The position numbers and the translations under genes are program-made. Positions 25,581-35,223 of a DNA stretch of 64,000 nucleotides are shown piece by piece. Where the stretch lies: contig VTTJ01000004.1 in the NCBI GenBank assembly GCA_008364785.1, forward strand, positions 248,001 through 312,000. Reading direction: 5' to 3'. Source of the DNA: Bacillus sp. BGMRC 2118 (GTDB taxonomy: Bacteria; Bacillota; Bacilli; Bacillales; SA4). The notes below the pieces were generated by a model. That model made no database searches, was not told where the DNA came from, and worked only from the letters and a program-made list of their open reading frames with translations. Position 1 is the stretch's first letter. Every line of letters starts with the position of its first letter.

Positions 25581-27707
25581 ATGAATAAAAAGAAAAAAAC
25601 ACACGTTCCGTTGCGGTTGAATTTTTTGTTTTTTATTGTGTTTTGTTTGTTTGCAGCCTTGATTGTACGGCTTGGTCTTGTTCAAATTGTGTACGGTGAA
25701 GATTATGTAAAGGAAGTCAATCGTACAGAAAACCTTGAGGTGAGTGTATCGGTTCCTCGTGGAGTGATTTATGACCGTGATCACCGAACGATTGTTGATA
25801 ATGTGGCAAAGAATGCGATTACGTATACGAAGCCAAAAGGAACAAAGCCTGAGGAGCTCCTGGATATTGCACAAAAGCTTGCAAATCTTGTTCCACAGGA
25901 CGAAATCCGTTTTGAGAAAATTACAGAGCGTGATTTTAAGGATTATTGGATTTTAACTCGTCCTAAGGAAGCAAAGGCAAAACTAACAGAGAAAGAGTGG
26001 AAAAAGAAAAATGCTTATAAACTTCAACTTTCTCGTATAACTGATGATGATTTAAAAGAGATTACAGATGAAGAGATGCATGTTGTTTCTTATTTCAGAG
26101 AAATGGTCAGTGCCTCTTCTTTAACCCCTAAGATTATCAAAAAAGGTGAAAATGGGATCACTGCAGAAGAACTTGCCATCGTTAGTGAAAACTTAGAAAG
26201 CTTACCAAATATTGATGTAACCACTGACTGGGATCGTGATCTACATGTTGAAATACTAGGATCCGTTCTCGGCAGTATCACATCGGCTGATGAAGGTCTT
26301 CCTGCTGATAAACTGGATTATTACTTAGCACGTGGCTATAGCCGGGATGACCGTGTTGGGAAAAGTCAACTAGAAGAAGAGTACGAAGATGTACTTGCTG
26401 GGCAAAAGAAGAAGATTCGTAACATTACCGACAAGGCTGGAAATGTGCTGAACACAGAAGTCATAAATGAAGGAAAAAGCGGTAATGATTTGATTTTATC
26501 GATTGATTTTGAACTTCAAGCTGAGGTTGAAAAAATTATCGAAGAAGAATTACTTTCTGCCAAAAGAAAAGCAGGAGCCCGATTCTTGGACCGTGCTTAT
26601 GTTGTGATGATGAACCCGAAAACAGGGGAAATTTATTCACTAGCCGGGAAGGAAATAAAGACGGAAAATGGGCAATATGTTATACATGATCATGCTCTTG
26701 GAACATTTGCTTCAGCCTATACAATGGGATCGGCTGTGAAGGGTGCTACCGTTTTAACGGGTATGCAGGCAGGCGTTATTAATGCTGGTACTAAATTCAA
26801 TGACCGCTCTATGTATTTCAAGGGAAATCCAAAACCAAAGGGATCCTATGCAACATTAGGAAGTGTTGATGACCTTAATGCATTAAAGCTGTCTTCCAAC
26901 GTTTACATGTTTAACATTGCTCTTAAAATGATGGGGGTAAACTATAGCCCTCATATGTCTCTACCCTTAAAGCCTGAGGCATTGAATACGATGCGAAGCT
27001 ATTTCCACCAATTTGGATTAGGCGTTAAGACAGAAATTGATTTACCTTCTGAAAGTAGTGGGTATCCAGGTAAACTTTCAAACCCAGGGTTAATGCTTGA
27101 CTATGCCATTGGACAATTCGATACGTATACACCACTACAATTAGCACAGTATGTTTCTACAATTGCAAATGGTGGATACCGCATGAAGCCACAAATCGTT
27201 AAAGAGATACGACAACCATCATTAGAGAACGAACTAGGTCCGGTTGTAAAACCGTTTAAGCCTGTTGTCTTAAATCAGATTGATATGAGTGAAGAACAAC
27301 TTGCCAGAGTTCAAGAAGGATTTAGACGAGTGATGCAGGAGCCAAGAGGAACAGCTACTACATGGTTTGGTAAATCCCCAAATAATCCTGCCGGTAAAAC
27401 AGGTACGGCTCAATCCTTTGTATTTGAACGAGATGCAAATGGTAAGCTAAAACATACATGGTCTACTTACAATTTAACACTTGTAGGATACGCACCTTAC
27501 GACAATCCGGAAGTTGCATTCTCCATTGTGGTTCCAAATCTGGACACTGATAAAAATCCGGTGAATAAATTGATTGGCCAGAGAGTTCTGGATAAGTACT
27601 TTGAACTTAAAAAGGCTGATGTAACCGCAACAGAAGGCAACGAAGTCATTGAAACAGAAGATCAACTTCCTGAAACTGAGGAAAGCACTGAAACAGTAGA
27701 AGAGTAG
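25581..27707 (+). CDS. Class B penicillin-binding protein, PbpA/PbpH type
   Basis: A 708-residue transpeptidase for wall elongation. One N-terminal membrane helix (~13-33, RLNFLFFIVFCLFAALIVRLG) is followed by the dimerisation domain (VPRGVIYDRDHRTIVDNV) and the transpeptidase domain. Active-site motifs are SAVK (Ser ~384), SSN (~437) and KTGTA (~605). The tail is acidic (TEDQLPETEESTETVEE). The N-terminal wording and length fit B. subtilis PBP2A (pbpA) and PbpH, which are redundant rod-shape enzymes; I cannot tell which. The gene stands alone, starts behind AGAAAGGA and ends in a strong bidirectional terminator. Confidence 0.92.
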   Translation: MNKKKKTHVPLRLNFLFFIVFCLFAALIVRLGLVQIVYGEDYVKEVNRTENLEVSVSVPRGVIYDRDHRTIVDNVAKNAITYTKPKGTKPEELLDIAQKLANLVPQDEIRFEKITERDFKDYWILTRPKEAKAKLTEKEWKKKNAYKLQLSRITDDDLKEITDEEMHVVSYFREMVSASSLTPKIIKKGENGITAEELAIVSENLESLPNIDVTTDWDRDLHVEILGSVLGSITSADEGLPADKLDYYLARGYSRDDRVGKSQLEEEYEDVLAGQKKKIRNITDKAGNVLNTEVINEGKSGNDLILSIDFELQAEVEKIIEEELLSAKRKAGARFLDRAYVVMMNPKTGEIYSLAGKEIKTENGQYVIHDHALGTFASAYTMGSAVKGATVLTGMQAGVINAGTKFNDRSMYFKGNPKPKGSYATLGSVDDLNALKLSSNVYMFNIALKMMGVNYSPHMSLPLKPEALNTMRSYFHQFGLGVKTEIDLPSESSGYPGKLSNPGLMLDYAIGQFDTYTPLQLAQYVSTIANGGYRMKPQIVKEIRQPSLENELGPVVKPFKPVVLNQIDMSEEQLARVQEGFRRVMQEPRGTATTWFGKSPNNPAGKTGTAQSFVFERDANGKLKHTWSTYNLTLVGYAPYDNPEVAFSIVVPNLDTDKNPVNKLIGQRVLDKYFELKKADVTATEGNEVIETEDQLPETEESTETVEE

Positions 27708-27712
27708 GCACA

Positions 27713-27747
27713 AAAGGATTGGTGAATAATTTCACCAATCCTTTTTC
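27713..27747. terminator. Bidirectional terminator between pbp and the NlpC/P60 gene
   Basis: AAAGGATTGGTGAA (27713-27726) pairs with TTCACCAATCCTTT (27731-27744) across TAAT, with TTTTTC on the plus side. Confidence 0.9.
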
Positions 27748-29090
27748 TATACAACCCGCTTGGCACCCATATAATATTTCGACCAATACACATTGTCCAA
27801 AGAAACGATTGCAATCCCACTCGAAGAGGTTGCTGAGATATATTTCCCGTCTCCCATATAAAAGCCTACGTGTGACACAACTCCTGGTGTATTAACCCCG
27901 AAGAATACGAGATCTCCCGGTTGTAAATTCGCCTTTGATACAGCTGTTCCCATTTTGTAATAATCACCAGATGTTTGCCTCGGGAAGTCAAAACCGTGCT
28001 TATTAAACATAAAATAAACAAATCCTGAGCAGTCAAACCCGCTTGGTGACTCTCCTCCCCAAACATAGCGAACACCTAGATAATTTTTGGAGTCCTGCAG
28101 AAGTGCCTGCATTCGCTGCTCCGTACTTTGTTGAGTTTGGGTAGGTGCTGGTGCTGGCGTTGTTGTTCCTGCACTCGGAATGGTTAATACTTGTCCAACC
28201 CTAATTAAATCAGACGTTAAGTTATTTGCTTGTTTGAGCTCGGTGATTGTTATTCCATACCTCTTTGCAATGGCTGATAACGAATCACCTGATATCACCG
28301 TATAAGTATTCGTTGTTTCCTGAGTTGAAGCAGTTCCAGTTACTTTCAATGTCTGACCGACATAAATTGTATCTGATGTTAATCCGTTCAACTGTTTTAG
28401 GTTTGTAACGGTTGTCCCAAACTTTCTAGCAATGACAGATAAGGAGTCTCCTGATTGTACAGTATAGGTTGATGTAGTTTGAGTTGATGATGGCGCTGGT
28501 GTAATAGCACTTGTACCTGCTACCTTTAATGTCTGTCCGACGTAGATGATATCGGATGTTAGATTGTTGATTGCCTTTAACTGATCCACTGTTGTTCCAA
28601 ATCTTTTTGCTATGACAGATAAGGAGTCACCACTCTGGACAGTATAGGTTGTTGTTGTAACCGTTGACGTGGTTACTGGCATTTTTAAAGACTGACCAAT
28701 ATAGATGACATCAGACGTTAATTGATTAACCTGTTTTATATCGGTGACGGTTGTGTTGAAGCGCTTGGCAATTCCTGAAAGGGTATCCCCTGCTTGAACT
28801 GTATACACACTTTGCTGACTTTGAACTGAATCACTCGTTGATGCTGCGGCTTTGGACGTATTATTCACGCCAAATGCCAGTGTTGTCACAACAATGGAGC
28901 CCAGCATCACTTTTATTACTTTTCCATTTGCATTTGGTACACGTTCTTTTACATACTCCATGACACTTTGTTGCAGAGTTACCTTTTTACCTTGTTCCCC
29001 GTGCTGAAGCTCACGTGCAAATTCTGTTAATGACGGATCAAGGAATAAAAGGATAGTACCGTCTTTCAGGGTACGATGGTTCATAATCAT
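27747..29090 (-). CDS. LysM-NlpC/P60 D,L-endopeptidase with an unusual N-terminal extension
   Basis: A 447-residue wall hydrolase. Residues ~1-60 are a hydrophilic, probably cytoplasmic segment, then a membrane/signal segment (~60-80). Four LysM repeats follow (each [24 protein letters not shown] with IYVGQ ends), and then an NlpC/P60 domain with the catalytic Cys in [12 protein letters not shown] and His in [14 protein letters not shown]. Such enzymes cut D-Glu-mesoDAP bonds in peptidoglycan stem peptides. The N-terminal extension ([20 protein letters not shown]) resembles that of the GH18 protein encoded directly upstream, so the two are probably related in origin and targeting. The pair forms a likely operon with a terminator between. 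Confidence 0.9.
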   Translation of the reverse strand: MIMNHRTLKDGTILLFLDPSLTEFARELQHGEQGKKVTLQQSVMEYVKERVPNANGKVIKVMLGSIVVTTLAFGVNNTSKAAASTSDSVQSQQSVYTVQAGDTLSGIAKRFNTTVTDIKQVNQLTSDVIYIGQSLKMPVTTSTVTTTTYTVQSGDSLSVIAKRFGTTVDQLKAINNLTSDIIYVGQTLKVAGTSAITPAPSSTQTTSTYTVQSGDSLSVIARKFGTTVTNLKQLNGLTSDTIYVGQTLKVTGTASTQETTNTYTVISGDSLSAIAKRYGITITELKQANNLTSDLIRVGQVLTIPSAGTTTPAPAPTQTQQSTEQRMQALLQDSKNYLGVRYVWGGESPSGFDCSGFVYFMFNKHGFDFPRQTSGDYYKMGTAVSKANLQPGDLVFFGVNTPGVVSHVGFYMGDGKYISATSSSGIAIVSLDNVYWSKYYMGAKRVV

Positions 29091-29148
29091 GAATTACCCA
29101 CTCCTTTTTTCCATAGTTTCCTCCATTCTGTCCCGTTTTACATAAGAA

Positions 29149-29176
29149 AAAAAAGGAAGATTCCTAAGAACCTTCC
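29149..29176 (-). terminator. Terminator of the GH18 gene
   Basis: On the minus strand GGAAG, a 12-nt loop and CTTCC are followed by a run of eight T residues. The hairpin overlaps the end of the gene. The stem is short, so read-through into the NlpC/P60 gene is possible. Confidence 0.65.
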
Positions 29177-32100
29177 CCATTAACCTGTTGCACATTACTT
29201 TGCCATTCTGAGAAACTTGTCCAAAACTCACGGTTTTCCATTTCCACTCCCCAGTTACCAGTCCCTTTAATTCCATATTTCTCAATGAGCTCAAATTTCG
29301 CCCTCATGGATTCCTCATTTTCAAACCATACGGTATAGTTTCCTGGCTTTAATACCACTCCATATACAGATAATTTAGGATCGCCTTCTTTAATCGTGAA
29401 GGTTGCCTTCGGTGACATACTATATTGATCAAACGTCACAGTTCCTCCATACAGCTTCACCGCTTCTGACACTTGTTGATTAGAAATTGCATTACCTCCG
29501 AAAGTTGAGCCTTCTATCCAGTACCGTCCATAATGCCCTAAACCGAGTACGATTTTTTCTTTTGGCACACCATTAGCCAGTGCATATTGAATCGACTTTT
29601 CGACAAATTGGACACTTGCAACAGGCCCCGGTTTACTTCCTGTGTAGCTTTCGTCGTATGCCATAACCATTAAATAATCAGTAGATGCGGCTAGGCTTGT
29701 ATAATCATAGGAACCGTGCCAGCCCGTTTGATAGTTATAAGGATTGGCCGCCACGGCAACTGATACTTCTTTGTCTGCTGGAATTTTCTCCCGTAGCATT
29801 CTGGCAAATTCGGTATATTCTTCTCGGTACTCATGTGTCACATTTTCGATATCAATGTTGACACCATCTAGATTGTAAATACGTACTGCCTCTGCAATCT
29901 GGTCTGTTAGCACGGCACGATTTTGCAATGCCTTTTCTCCTAAAGCTCTGTCCCAATGGTTGCTTAAAAATGGAACAACTCGTATCCCATTGGACTGCAT
30001 GTTGGCAATAAAGTACCGATCGACCACTTGCGTAAGCTTTAGTGTACCGTCTGGATTGATGTCAAAATATGTGGGTGATACGACATTGATGGTTCCTTTT
30101 GTATGCTGCATCGTTTCCATATACGTGTTTGAGCTTCCATGGTACAGGTATCCCAAGTTAAAGGCTTGTGTTTCTGAAATGGCTTCCTCTGTTAACCCGG
30201 CCACAAGTGGAACCTTTAGTTGCTGGCCAATATACACCATGTCAGTTGTTAGCTGATTCAATGACTTCAATTCATTGACCGTCGTACCTAGAACAGTTGA
30301 AATCTTCCACAGTGTGTCTCCAGAACCGACGACATAAGACGAGATTCCTGCAATGAGTAGCTTACTTTCATTTCCAAAGCTATCCTCTTGAGAAACCGTG
30401 ATGAATGGCTTTTGCCCGTTTAACGATGTGACGTCAATGGTTGCTGTGAACGTGTCTGTAATGTTCAATGGAAATTCCTTCGTGATCGTGACAGGACTTG
30501 ATTGACCAGAAATTGTAACGTATACTTTGCTATTTAGTTCACCGATACCTTGAATTGTATACGTGTATCCTGTCGAAGTTCTAGTTAATTTACTACTTTG
30601 AATAACAGGCTGGTTTACAGCTGTATCCTTTTCAATCGTTGTTGTAAATTCATTACTCCTATTCCCAGCAATGTCCTGCTGCACAGCTGTCACAGTGAGT
30701 GTACCATCTGTCAGGTTTGATAAATTCAGTGGAGATTGGTATTTGCCGTCTATCACTAGTGCTGTTTCCTTGACTACCGATATCCCATCTGTGACTTCAA
30801 TCGTCACCGTAGCGCCTTCTTCCTGACTTGTCCCGCTTAGTCCATAGCTTGTAACATTTGTAGTCGATACTTTACCTGACTCATCGCCTAAGACTGTTGT
30901 CACATCTGTTACAACTGTATCCTTTGTTACAGAGATTTCTTTCGTTGCACCTATATTTTGATGTGTATCCTTTGTTTTAATGATTCCTGAGATTGCACCA
31001 TCTTTTAGCCTTGTTAAATCTGTCTGAACGGTATAATTTCCATCTTGATCTGCACGTCCCTGACTAATAATTGTCGTTGTACCGTCCGTAAATTCGATTT
31101 CTATAGGTGCATTGGCTTCCGTTATACCAGAAACTGTATACGAACTTACTGTTTCTCTATTCATCATCGGTAAAAAGCTTGCTTCTACAGTTTGCGGACC
31201 CGTCTGATCAACTGTAATGATTTCTTCTGTAATGTTCCCTTTATTTCCCACTTTGTCTCTTGGCTGCAGGGAAAGTGTTAATTGCTCTCCATTTAGACCT
31301 GTTAAATCAACGTTTGTGTAAAAGCTTCCATCTGCTGCTACTTTTATCTCTTTTGAAACAGTTTTCCCTTCATTGTCAGTAACAGTTGCAACTATAATCG
31401 TTAACGGTTCGCTCGTTCCGGATATTGTATATTCTCCGGCATTTGTTTGTGTCAAGATATCCAAAGGATTGATGCTGACAATAGAAGGAGCTGCGGTATC
31501 TTTTTGTATGACCTTTGTCACCGTATTGCTCTTATTACCTGCTTCATCCATTTGAGATGCTAAAAGCGTGATAACACCGTCTGACAGTGAGTGTGTTTCT
31601 ACTGTTGTTAGGAAAGCCCCACTTTCATCCGTCATGACTTCTTGATGAACGATTGTTCCCTCTTGATCTTCCATAGAAATTAAAACAGAGGTACCCGGTT
31701 CTCCTTTTCCATCAATGGAAAAGACTCCGCTAGATTCGGTGGTAATGTTCTTAGCTTCACCTAGTGCAAGGTCTGAGGCTGTTACATCTTTTGTAATCTG
31801 AATCGTGGTTGCTTCACTTTCATTTTTTGCTGCATCTTTACTCGTTGCTGTAAATGTTGTTTTTCCTTCATTAAAGATTCTTGCATCAATAGTGAAGGAG
31901 TACTGGCCATTCGAGTCGGCTGTTGTTTGTTTTGTTGTACTGTTGACATTATCGGTTATCGTTAGTGCCACAGTTGCACCTGGCTCTGTTGCACCTGATA
32001 GGGTTATTTCATGCTGATTGACTGTATTGATATAATCTGGACCAGTAAGTGTTGGTGCACCAGGTCCGGTCGTATCTTTTGTCGTCGTTCTCGTTACAGG

Positions 32101-33858
32101 AGCTCCTTCATTCCCATATGAATCCACTGCAATAGCTCTTACCGTTATTTTTCCATCCACTAAGGAGGATACATTTACACTCTTTTGGTACGATTGAATA
32201 TTTACTGTAATTACATCATGTATGACGTTATTTGCTTCATCTGTTAGTTCTATTTTTACTTTTTCAGCTCCTGTCACCGATCCCCTGACTTGGAAAGTAG
32301 AAGCATTTTGATTTGTGATGGTTTCTTCGCTTACTATTTCAAGGCTGGTTGGTGCTGTCACGTCCTTTATGACAGTTGCAGTTTGGGTGGTACTTTTATT
32401 TCCTGCTGCATCCGTCGCTAGAACTTCAATTTTAATGTTGCCATCCTGTAGTGAATTAAAATCTTGTTTGAAAACATACAAGCCCTCATTAGACGCATTT
32501 GTCTCTGCATTGAGCGTCTTTCCTGATGGATCAGTTGCTGTTATTGTAACCTTTGCACCTGCTTCTGTTTTTCCTCTCACTTCATATACTGAAACATTCG
32601 ACTGCTTCACAACCTGTAATGGATCAATGGTCGGCGTAACTGGTGGGGTTTGGTCAACTACCACTTCTTTTGTAGGGATTACTAGCTTTTGACCGACAAA
32701 TATCATATCAGATTGAAGGTTATTGAGTTCCTTTATTGCTGTTACAGTTGTATTGTTTCGACTTGCAATAACACTTAATGAATCTCCCAGTACCACAGTG
32801 TAGGTAGTTTGTGTCGGTACTGGATCAGTTGGCTTCAAGATAGGTGAAGTCGGTGCTGGTTCCTGAGTAGTTGAAACTGGTATCGTCAGCTTTTGACCAA
32901 CGAAGATCATGTCAGTTGTCAGCTTATTTGTTGCTTTGATTTGATCGACTGTCACGTTAAACTTTTTGGCAATCAGTGATAATGAGTCTCCAAGCACTAC
33001 CGTATAGCTTGTATCTTGAACAGGTGCCGCTTCGACAGGAGTTGGTGCTGGTGTCGGTGCTGGTGTCGGTGCCGGAGCCGTTAGTGCCGGCACCTTTAAT
33101 ACTTGCCCAGGGTAAATGACCGTTGTTGTTAGCGAGTTCAATTTTTGCAGGTTTTCAACGGTTGTTCCGTAGTTTTTTGCAATCAATCCCAATGAATCCC
33201 CTGATTTGACTGTGTACGTATTGGTGGTTGTTTCCGTTATTGGGGCTGGTGCAGGTGAAACCACCATTGTTTCTGTTTTTGCAACCGGAACGAGTAGTCT
33301 TTGGCCAATATAAATTTGATCTGATGTTAACTTGTTTTTTTCTTTAATTGCCGTTACAGTCGAGTTTAGTTTTTTGGCAATTAACGATAAACTATCTCCA
33401 CTTGCCACGGTATATTGGTAGTAAGGAATCTTTATAATTTGACCCACATGGATGATATCTGTTGTAAGTCTGTTAAAATCCTTTATCTCGGTTACGGTTA
33501 CGCTGTAGTCCCGGGCGATGACCGATAACGTGTCCCCGCTTTTGACTGTATGAGAAATGGTAGGATAACCTGATACTACTTGATAAGTAGTTCCTGCTGC
33601 TTGAACATTTAACCTTTCACCAGCACCAAGGCTAATGACACCAATTAACATGGCTCCAGCGAGTACTTTTATGGTCGTAATTTTGAGATTAGGGTACTGC
33701 TGTTTTGCGATTCTTCTTACTTCCTGCAGGAGACTTTCCCGCGATTTGGATGGGTGGCCAAGCTCACTTGCAAATTCCTCATTATAGCTTCCAATGTTAA
33801 TTTCAAGGGTGTAGCTACCATTTGAATTAGGTAATAGCTTACTTTCTCTAATGTTCAT
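29164..33858 (-). CDS. Giant LysM / Ig-like / GH18 wall-active glycosidase
   Basis: A 1564-residue protein. Residues ~1-60 are a hydrophilic N-terminus (EEFASELGHPSKSRESLLQEV), then a hydrophobic segment ending near NVQAAG. Five LysM repeats follow (~95-410), then about eight Ig-like repeats of ~95 residues marked by KDxTxP junctions (~415-1165), a sixth LysM and a C-terminal GH18 domain (~1240-1555). The GH18 active site is seen in LDGVNIDIENV (DxxxDxE), with YLMVMAYDESYTG and GNWGVEMEN as further signatures. The domain type is that of SleL/YaaH-like N-acetylglucosaminidases. It should bind peptidoglycan through LysM and cleave glycan. The long Ig stalk is unusual for this family. Confidence 0.9.
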   Translation of the reverse strand: MNIRESKLLPNSNGSYTLEINIGSYNEEFASELGHPSKSRESLLQEVRRIAKQQYPNLKITTIKVLAGAMLIGVISLGAGERLNVQAAGTTYQVVSGYPTISHTVKSGDTLSVIARDYSVTVTEIKDFNRLTTDIIHVGQIIKIPYYQYTVASGDSLSLIAKKLNSTVTAIKEKNKLTSDQIYIGQRLLVPVAKTETMVVSPAPAPITETTTNTYTVKSGDSLGLIAKNYGTTVENLQKLNSLTTTVIYPGQVLKVPALTAPAPTPAPTPAPTPVEAAPVQDTSYTVVLGDSLSLIAKKFNVTVDQIKATNKLTTDMIFVGQKLTIPVSTTQEPAPTSPILKPTDPVPTQTTYTVVLGDSLSVIASRNNTTVTAIKELNNLQSDMIFVGQKLVIPTKEVVVDQTPPVTPTIDPLQVVKQSNVSVYEVRGKTEAGAKVTITATDPSGKTLNAETNASNEGLYVFKQDFNSLQDGNIKIEVLATDAAGNKSTTQTATVIKDVTAPTSLEIVSEETITNQNASTFQVRGSVTGAEKVKIELTDEANNVIHDVITVNIQSYQKSVNVSSLVDGKITVRAIAVDSYGNEGAPVTRTTTKDTTGPGAPTLTGPDYINTVNQHEITLSGATEPGATVALTITDNVNSTTKQTTADSNGQYSFTIDARIFNEGKTTFTATSKDAAKNESEATTIQITKDVTASDLALGEAKNITTESSGVFSIDGKGEPGTSVLISMEDQEGTIVHQEVMTDESGAFLTTVETHSLSDGVITLLASQMDEAGNKSNTVTKVIQKDTAAPSIVSINPLDILTQTNAGEYTISGTSEPLTIIVATVTDNEGKTVSKEIKVAADGSFYTNVDLTGLNGEQLTLSLQPRDKVGNKGNITEEIITVDQTGPQTVEASFLPMMNRETVSSYTVSGITEANAPIEIEFTDGTTTIISQGRADQDGNYTVQTDLTRLKDGAISGIIKTKDTHQNIGATKEISVTKDTVVTDVTTVLGDESGKVSTTNVTSYGLSGTSQEEGATVTIEVTDGISVVKETALVIDGKYQSPLNLSNLTDGTLTVTAVQQDIAGNRSNEFTTTIEKDTAVNQPVIQSSKLTRTSTGYTYTIQGIGELNSKVYVTISGQSSPVTITKEFPLNITDTFTATIDVTSLNGQKPFITVSQEDSFGNESKLLIAGISSYVVGSGDTLWKISTVLGTTVNELKSLNQLTTDMVYIGQQLKVPLVAGLTEEAISETQAFNLGYLYHGSSNTYMETMQHTKGTINVVSPTYFDINPDGTLKLTQVVDRYFIANMQSNGIRVVPFLSNHWDRALGEKALQNRAVLTDQIAEAVRIYNLDGVNIDIENVTHEYREEYTEFARMLREKIPADKEVSVAVAANPYNYQTGWHGSYDYTSLAASTDYLMVMAYDESYTGSKPGPVASVQFVEKSIQYALANGVPKEKIVLGLGHYGRYWIEGSTFGGNAISNQQVSEAVKLYGGTVTFDQYSMSPKATFTIKEGDPKLSVYGVVLKPGNYTVWFENEESMRAKFELIEKYGIKGTGNWGVEMENREFWTSFSEWQSNVQQVNGEGS

Positions 33859-33970
33859 CCTCGCACCTCTTGTATCAATAGTTTGTACCGTTATTGTTTG
33901 ATACTGAAGTATTGTTATGTATGGAGAAATAATTTCATAAAGAAAGGCATGTTACATAGGATAATAGTAG

Positions 33971-33999
33971 GAAAAGCAATAAGGTTTTAGAAAAGAGCC
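33971..33999 (+). mobile_element. Fragment of a type I MITE-like element
   Basis: GAAAAGCAATAAGGTTTTAGAAAAGAGCC is the right end of the type I element (compare 37147-37174). The left part is absent. Confidence 0.55.
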
Positions 34000-34011
34000 T
34001 AGGAAGAAAAT

Positions 34012-34034
34012 AAGAGCCCGGAAACCAAGCTCTT
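34012..34034 (-). terminator. Terminator of mug
   Basis: On the minus strand AAGAGC and GCTCTT pair around an 11-nt loop and are followed by ATTTTCTT. It lies 2 bp after the stop codon. Confidence 0.65.
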
Positions 34035-34035
34035 G

Positions 34036-34536
34036 TTACGTAATTTCATGCAATTGTTTATAAATATCGACGATTTCGTTTAGTCTCATTCTTACAAGAC
34101 CACTAGATGATGGTGCGACAAAGTCCAGCACACCTTCTACTACGGAGGTTTCTTGTAGTCCCCATGGAGTGGTTTTCTTTTTTGACAGCTCCTGATACAC
34201 ACCTTTTCCTACATAGCAGGCAATTTTCGGTTGATATTCTTTTAGCTTTTCTATTAGCTGTAATCTTCCTTCTTCGTATTCTTCTTTTGAGATTTCTAGC
34301 GCTTCTTTCGTTGGCCGTTCTACAATATTGGTCAATCCAAGCCCAAGTTGAAGTAAGTCTTGATCTTCTTCTGTTCGATATAAACGTGGAGTCAATCCTG
34401 ATTCAAATAATATTTTCCAAAACCGATTGTTCGGATTGGCAAAGTGATGACCGGTTTCACTTGATCTAATACTTGGATTAAACCCGATAAAGACAATTTT
34501 TAAACCTTGTGTTAAGTGATCTGGAATTGGCTTCAT
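34036..34536 (-). CDS. mug: Mug-family mismatch-specific uracil/thymine-DNA glycosylase
   Basis: A 166-residue protein of the uracil-DNA glycosylase superfamily. The catalytic-loop motif is IGFNPSIRSSETGHHFANPN with the Asn of the GxNP motif, followed by NRFWKIL, and the C-terminal substrate-wedge region SSSGLVRMRL. It removes uracil or thymine mispaired with guanine, producing abasic sites for base-excision repair. The start ATG 34536 lies behind GAGGTG. It is divergent from ywpF and followed by a modest terminator. Length is normal for the family. Confidence 0.88.
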   Translation of the reverse strand: MKPIPDHLTQGLKIVFIGFNPSIRSSETGHHFANPNNRFWKILFESGLTPRLYRTEEDQDLLQLGLGLTNIVERPTKEALEISKEEYEEGRLQLIEKLKEYQPKIACYVGKGVYQELSKKKTTPWGLQETSVVEGVLDFVAPSSSGLVRMRLNEIVDIYKQLHEIT

Positions 34537-34679
34537 AGTAACACCTCACTTTTGATTACTAGTTTAATGATTTACGGTAAACTTGGGCAAATAACGATTG
34601 CCCCAGGTTTACGATACAAGTTATGATGGAGATAGTTTACATGATATAATAGTAAAAAGTATGGACAAGAGGAGGAGCT

Positions 34680-35120
34680 ATGAAAACGTTCAAACTAGTA
34701 TCCTTAAAAATCTCACATCCACAAAATCACGTAATTGCTCAAGAAGTACACTTAATTGATGGACTTGTTATTAACAAGGAGGATGACCAGCGACATTGGT
34801 TAATTGAAATGTACGTGGACAAAAGTCATTCCGAAATGTTTAACAAGCTAAAAGATGAAGAACAAGAGCTTCGAGTTGATGCCGTAATCTCACGGGAAGA
34901 CAATTTACCAGCACCTTTTATCGCCACAGTACTTAGCGTTTCACTTATGGAAGACAATATGAGTGTATTATTAAATGGCCTAATCGTTAGTAAACTGGAC
35001 CGATCTGAAGACGTCCTGACCCAGCTGATCACTGAAGGCTTCCACGGAAATGCCCTGCTTGAAGAATTCAAAAAACGTAACAACAATGAAAAAACACAAA
35101 CAAAAATTACAGTCAAATAG
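34680..35120 (+). CDS. ywpF: YwpF-like protein
   Basis: A 146-residue soluble protein starting MKTFKLVSLKI, behind AGGAGGAGCT. I recognise it as the YwpF-like family from its start, its length and its place in the fabZ-ssbB-ywqA neighbourhood; B. subtilis ywpF lies in the same region. No catalytic motif is visible. Features are EVHLIDGLVINKEDDQRHW and a hydrophilic C-terminus. Function is unknown; the family is confined to bacilli as far as I know. A terminator follows at 35123. Confidence 0.75.
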   Translation: MKTFKLVSLKISHPQNHVIAQEVHLIDGLVINKEDDQRHWLIEMYVDKSHSEMFNKLKDEEQELRVDAVISREDNLPAPFIATVLSVSLMEDNMSVLLNGLIVSKLDRSEDVLTQLITEGFHGNALLEEFKKRNNNEKTQTKITVK

Positions 35121-35122
35121 AC

Positions 35123-35148
35123 AAACCTGCCTTGTTGGCAGGTTTTCG
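35123..35148 (+). terminator. Terminator of ywpF
   Basis: AACCTGCC (35124-35131) pairs with GGCAGGTT (35137-35144), then TTCG. The same AACCTGCC/GGCAGGTT arms recur near other REP copies. Confidence 0.75.
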
Positions 35149-35171
35149 TCGTTTTCGGGTGTGGTTACACT

Positions 35172-35223
35172 TTGCCACTTTAAAGCATTGGGGGACAGGC
35201 CCCCACTCCTTTAACGCGTTAAA
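35172..35223. repeat. REP palindrome
   Basis: The core GGGGGACAGGCCCCC (35190-35204) is flanked by CACTTTAAAG on the left and CTTTAACGCGTTAAA on the right. The right arm includes the stop codon of the dehydrogenase gene ending at 35211. Confidence 0.8.

Noticed and set aside
29094..29294. 66-codon minus-strand frame between the LysM genes
   Set aside because: It overlaps the GH18 gene in another frame and the terminator; no independent support.
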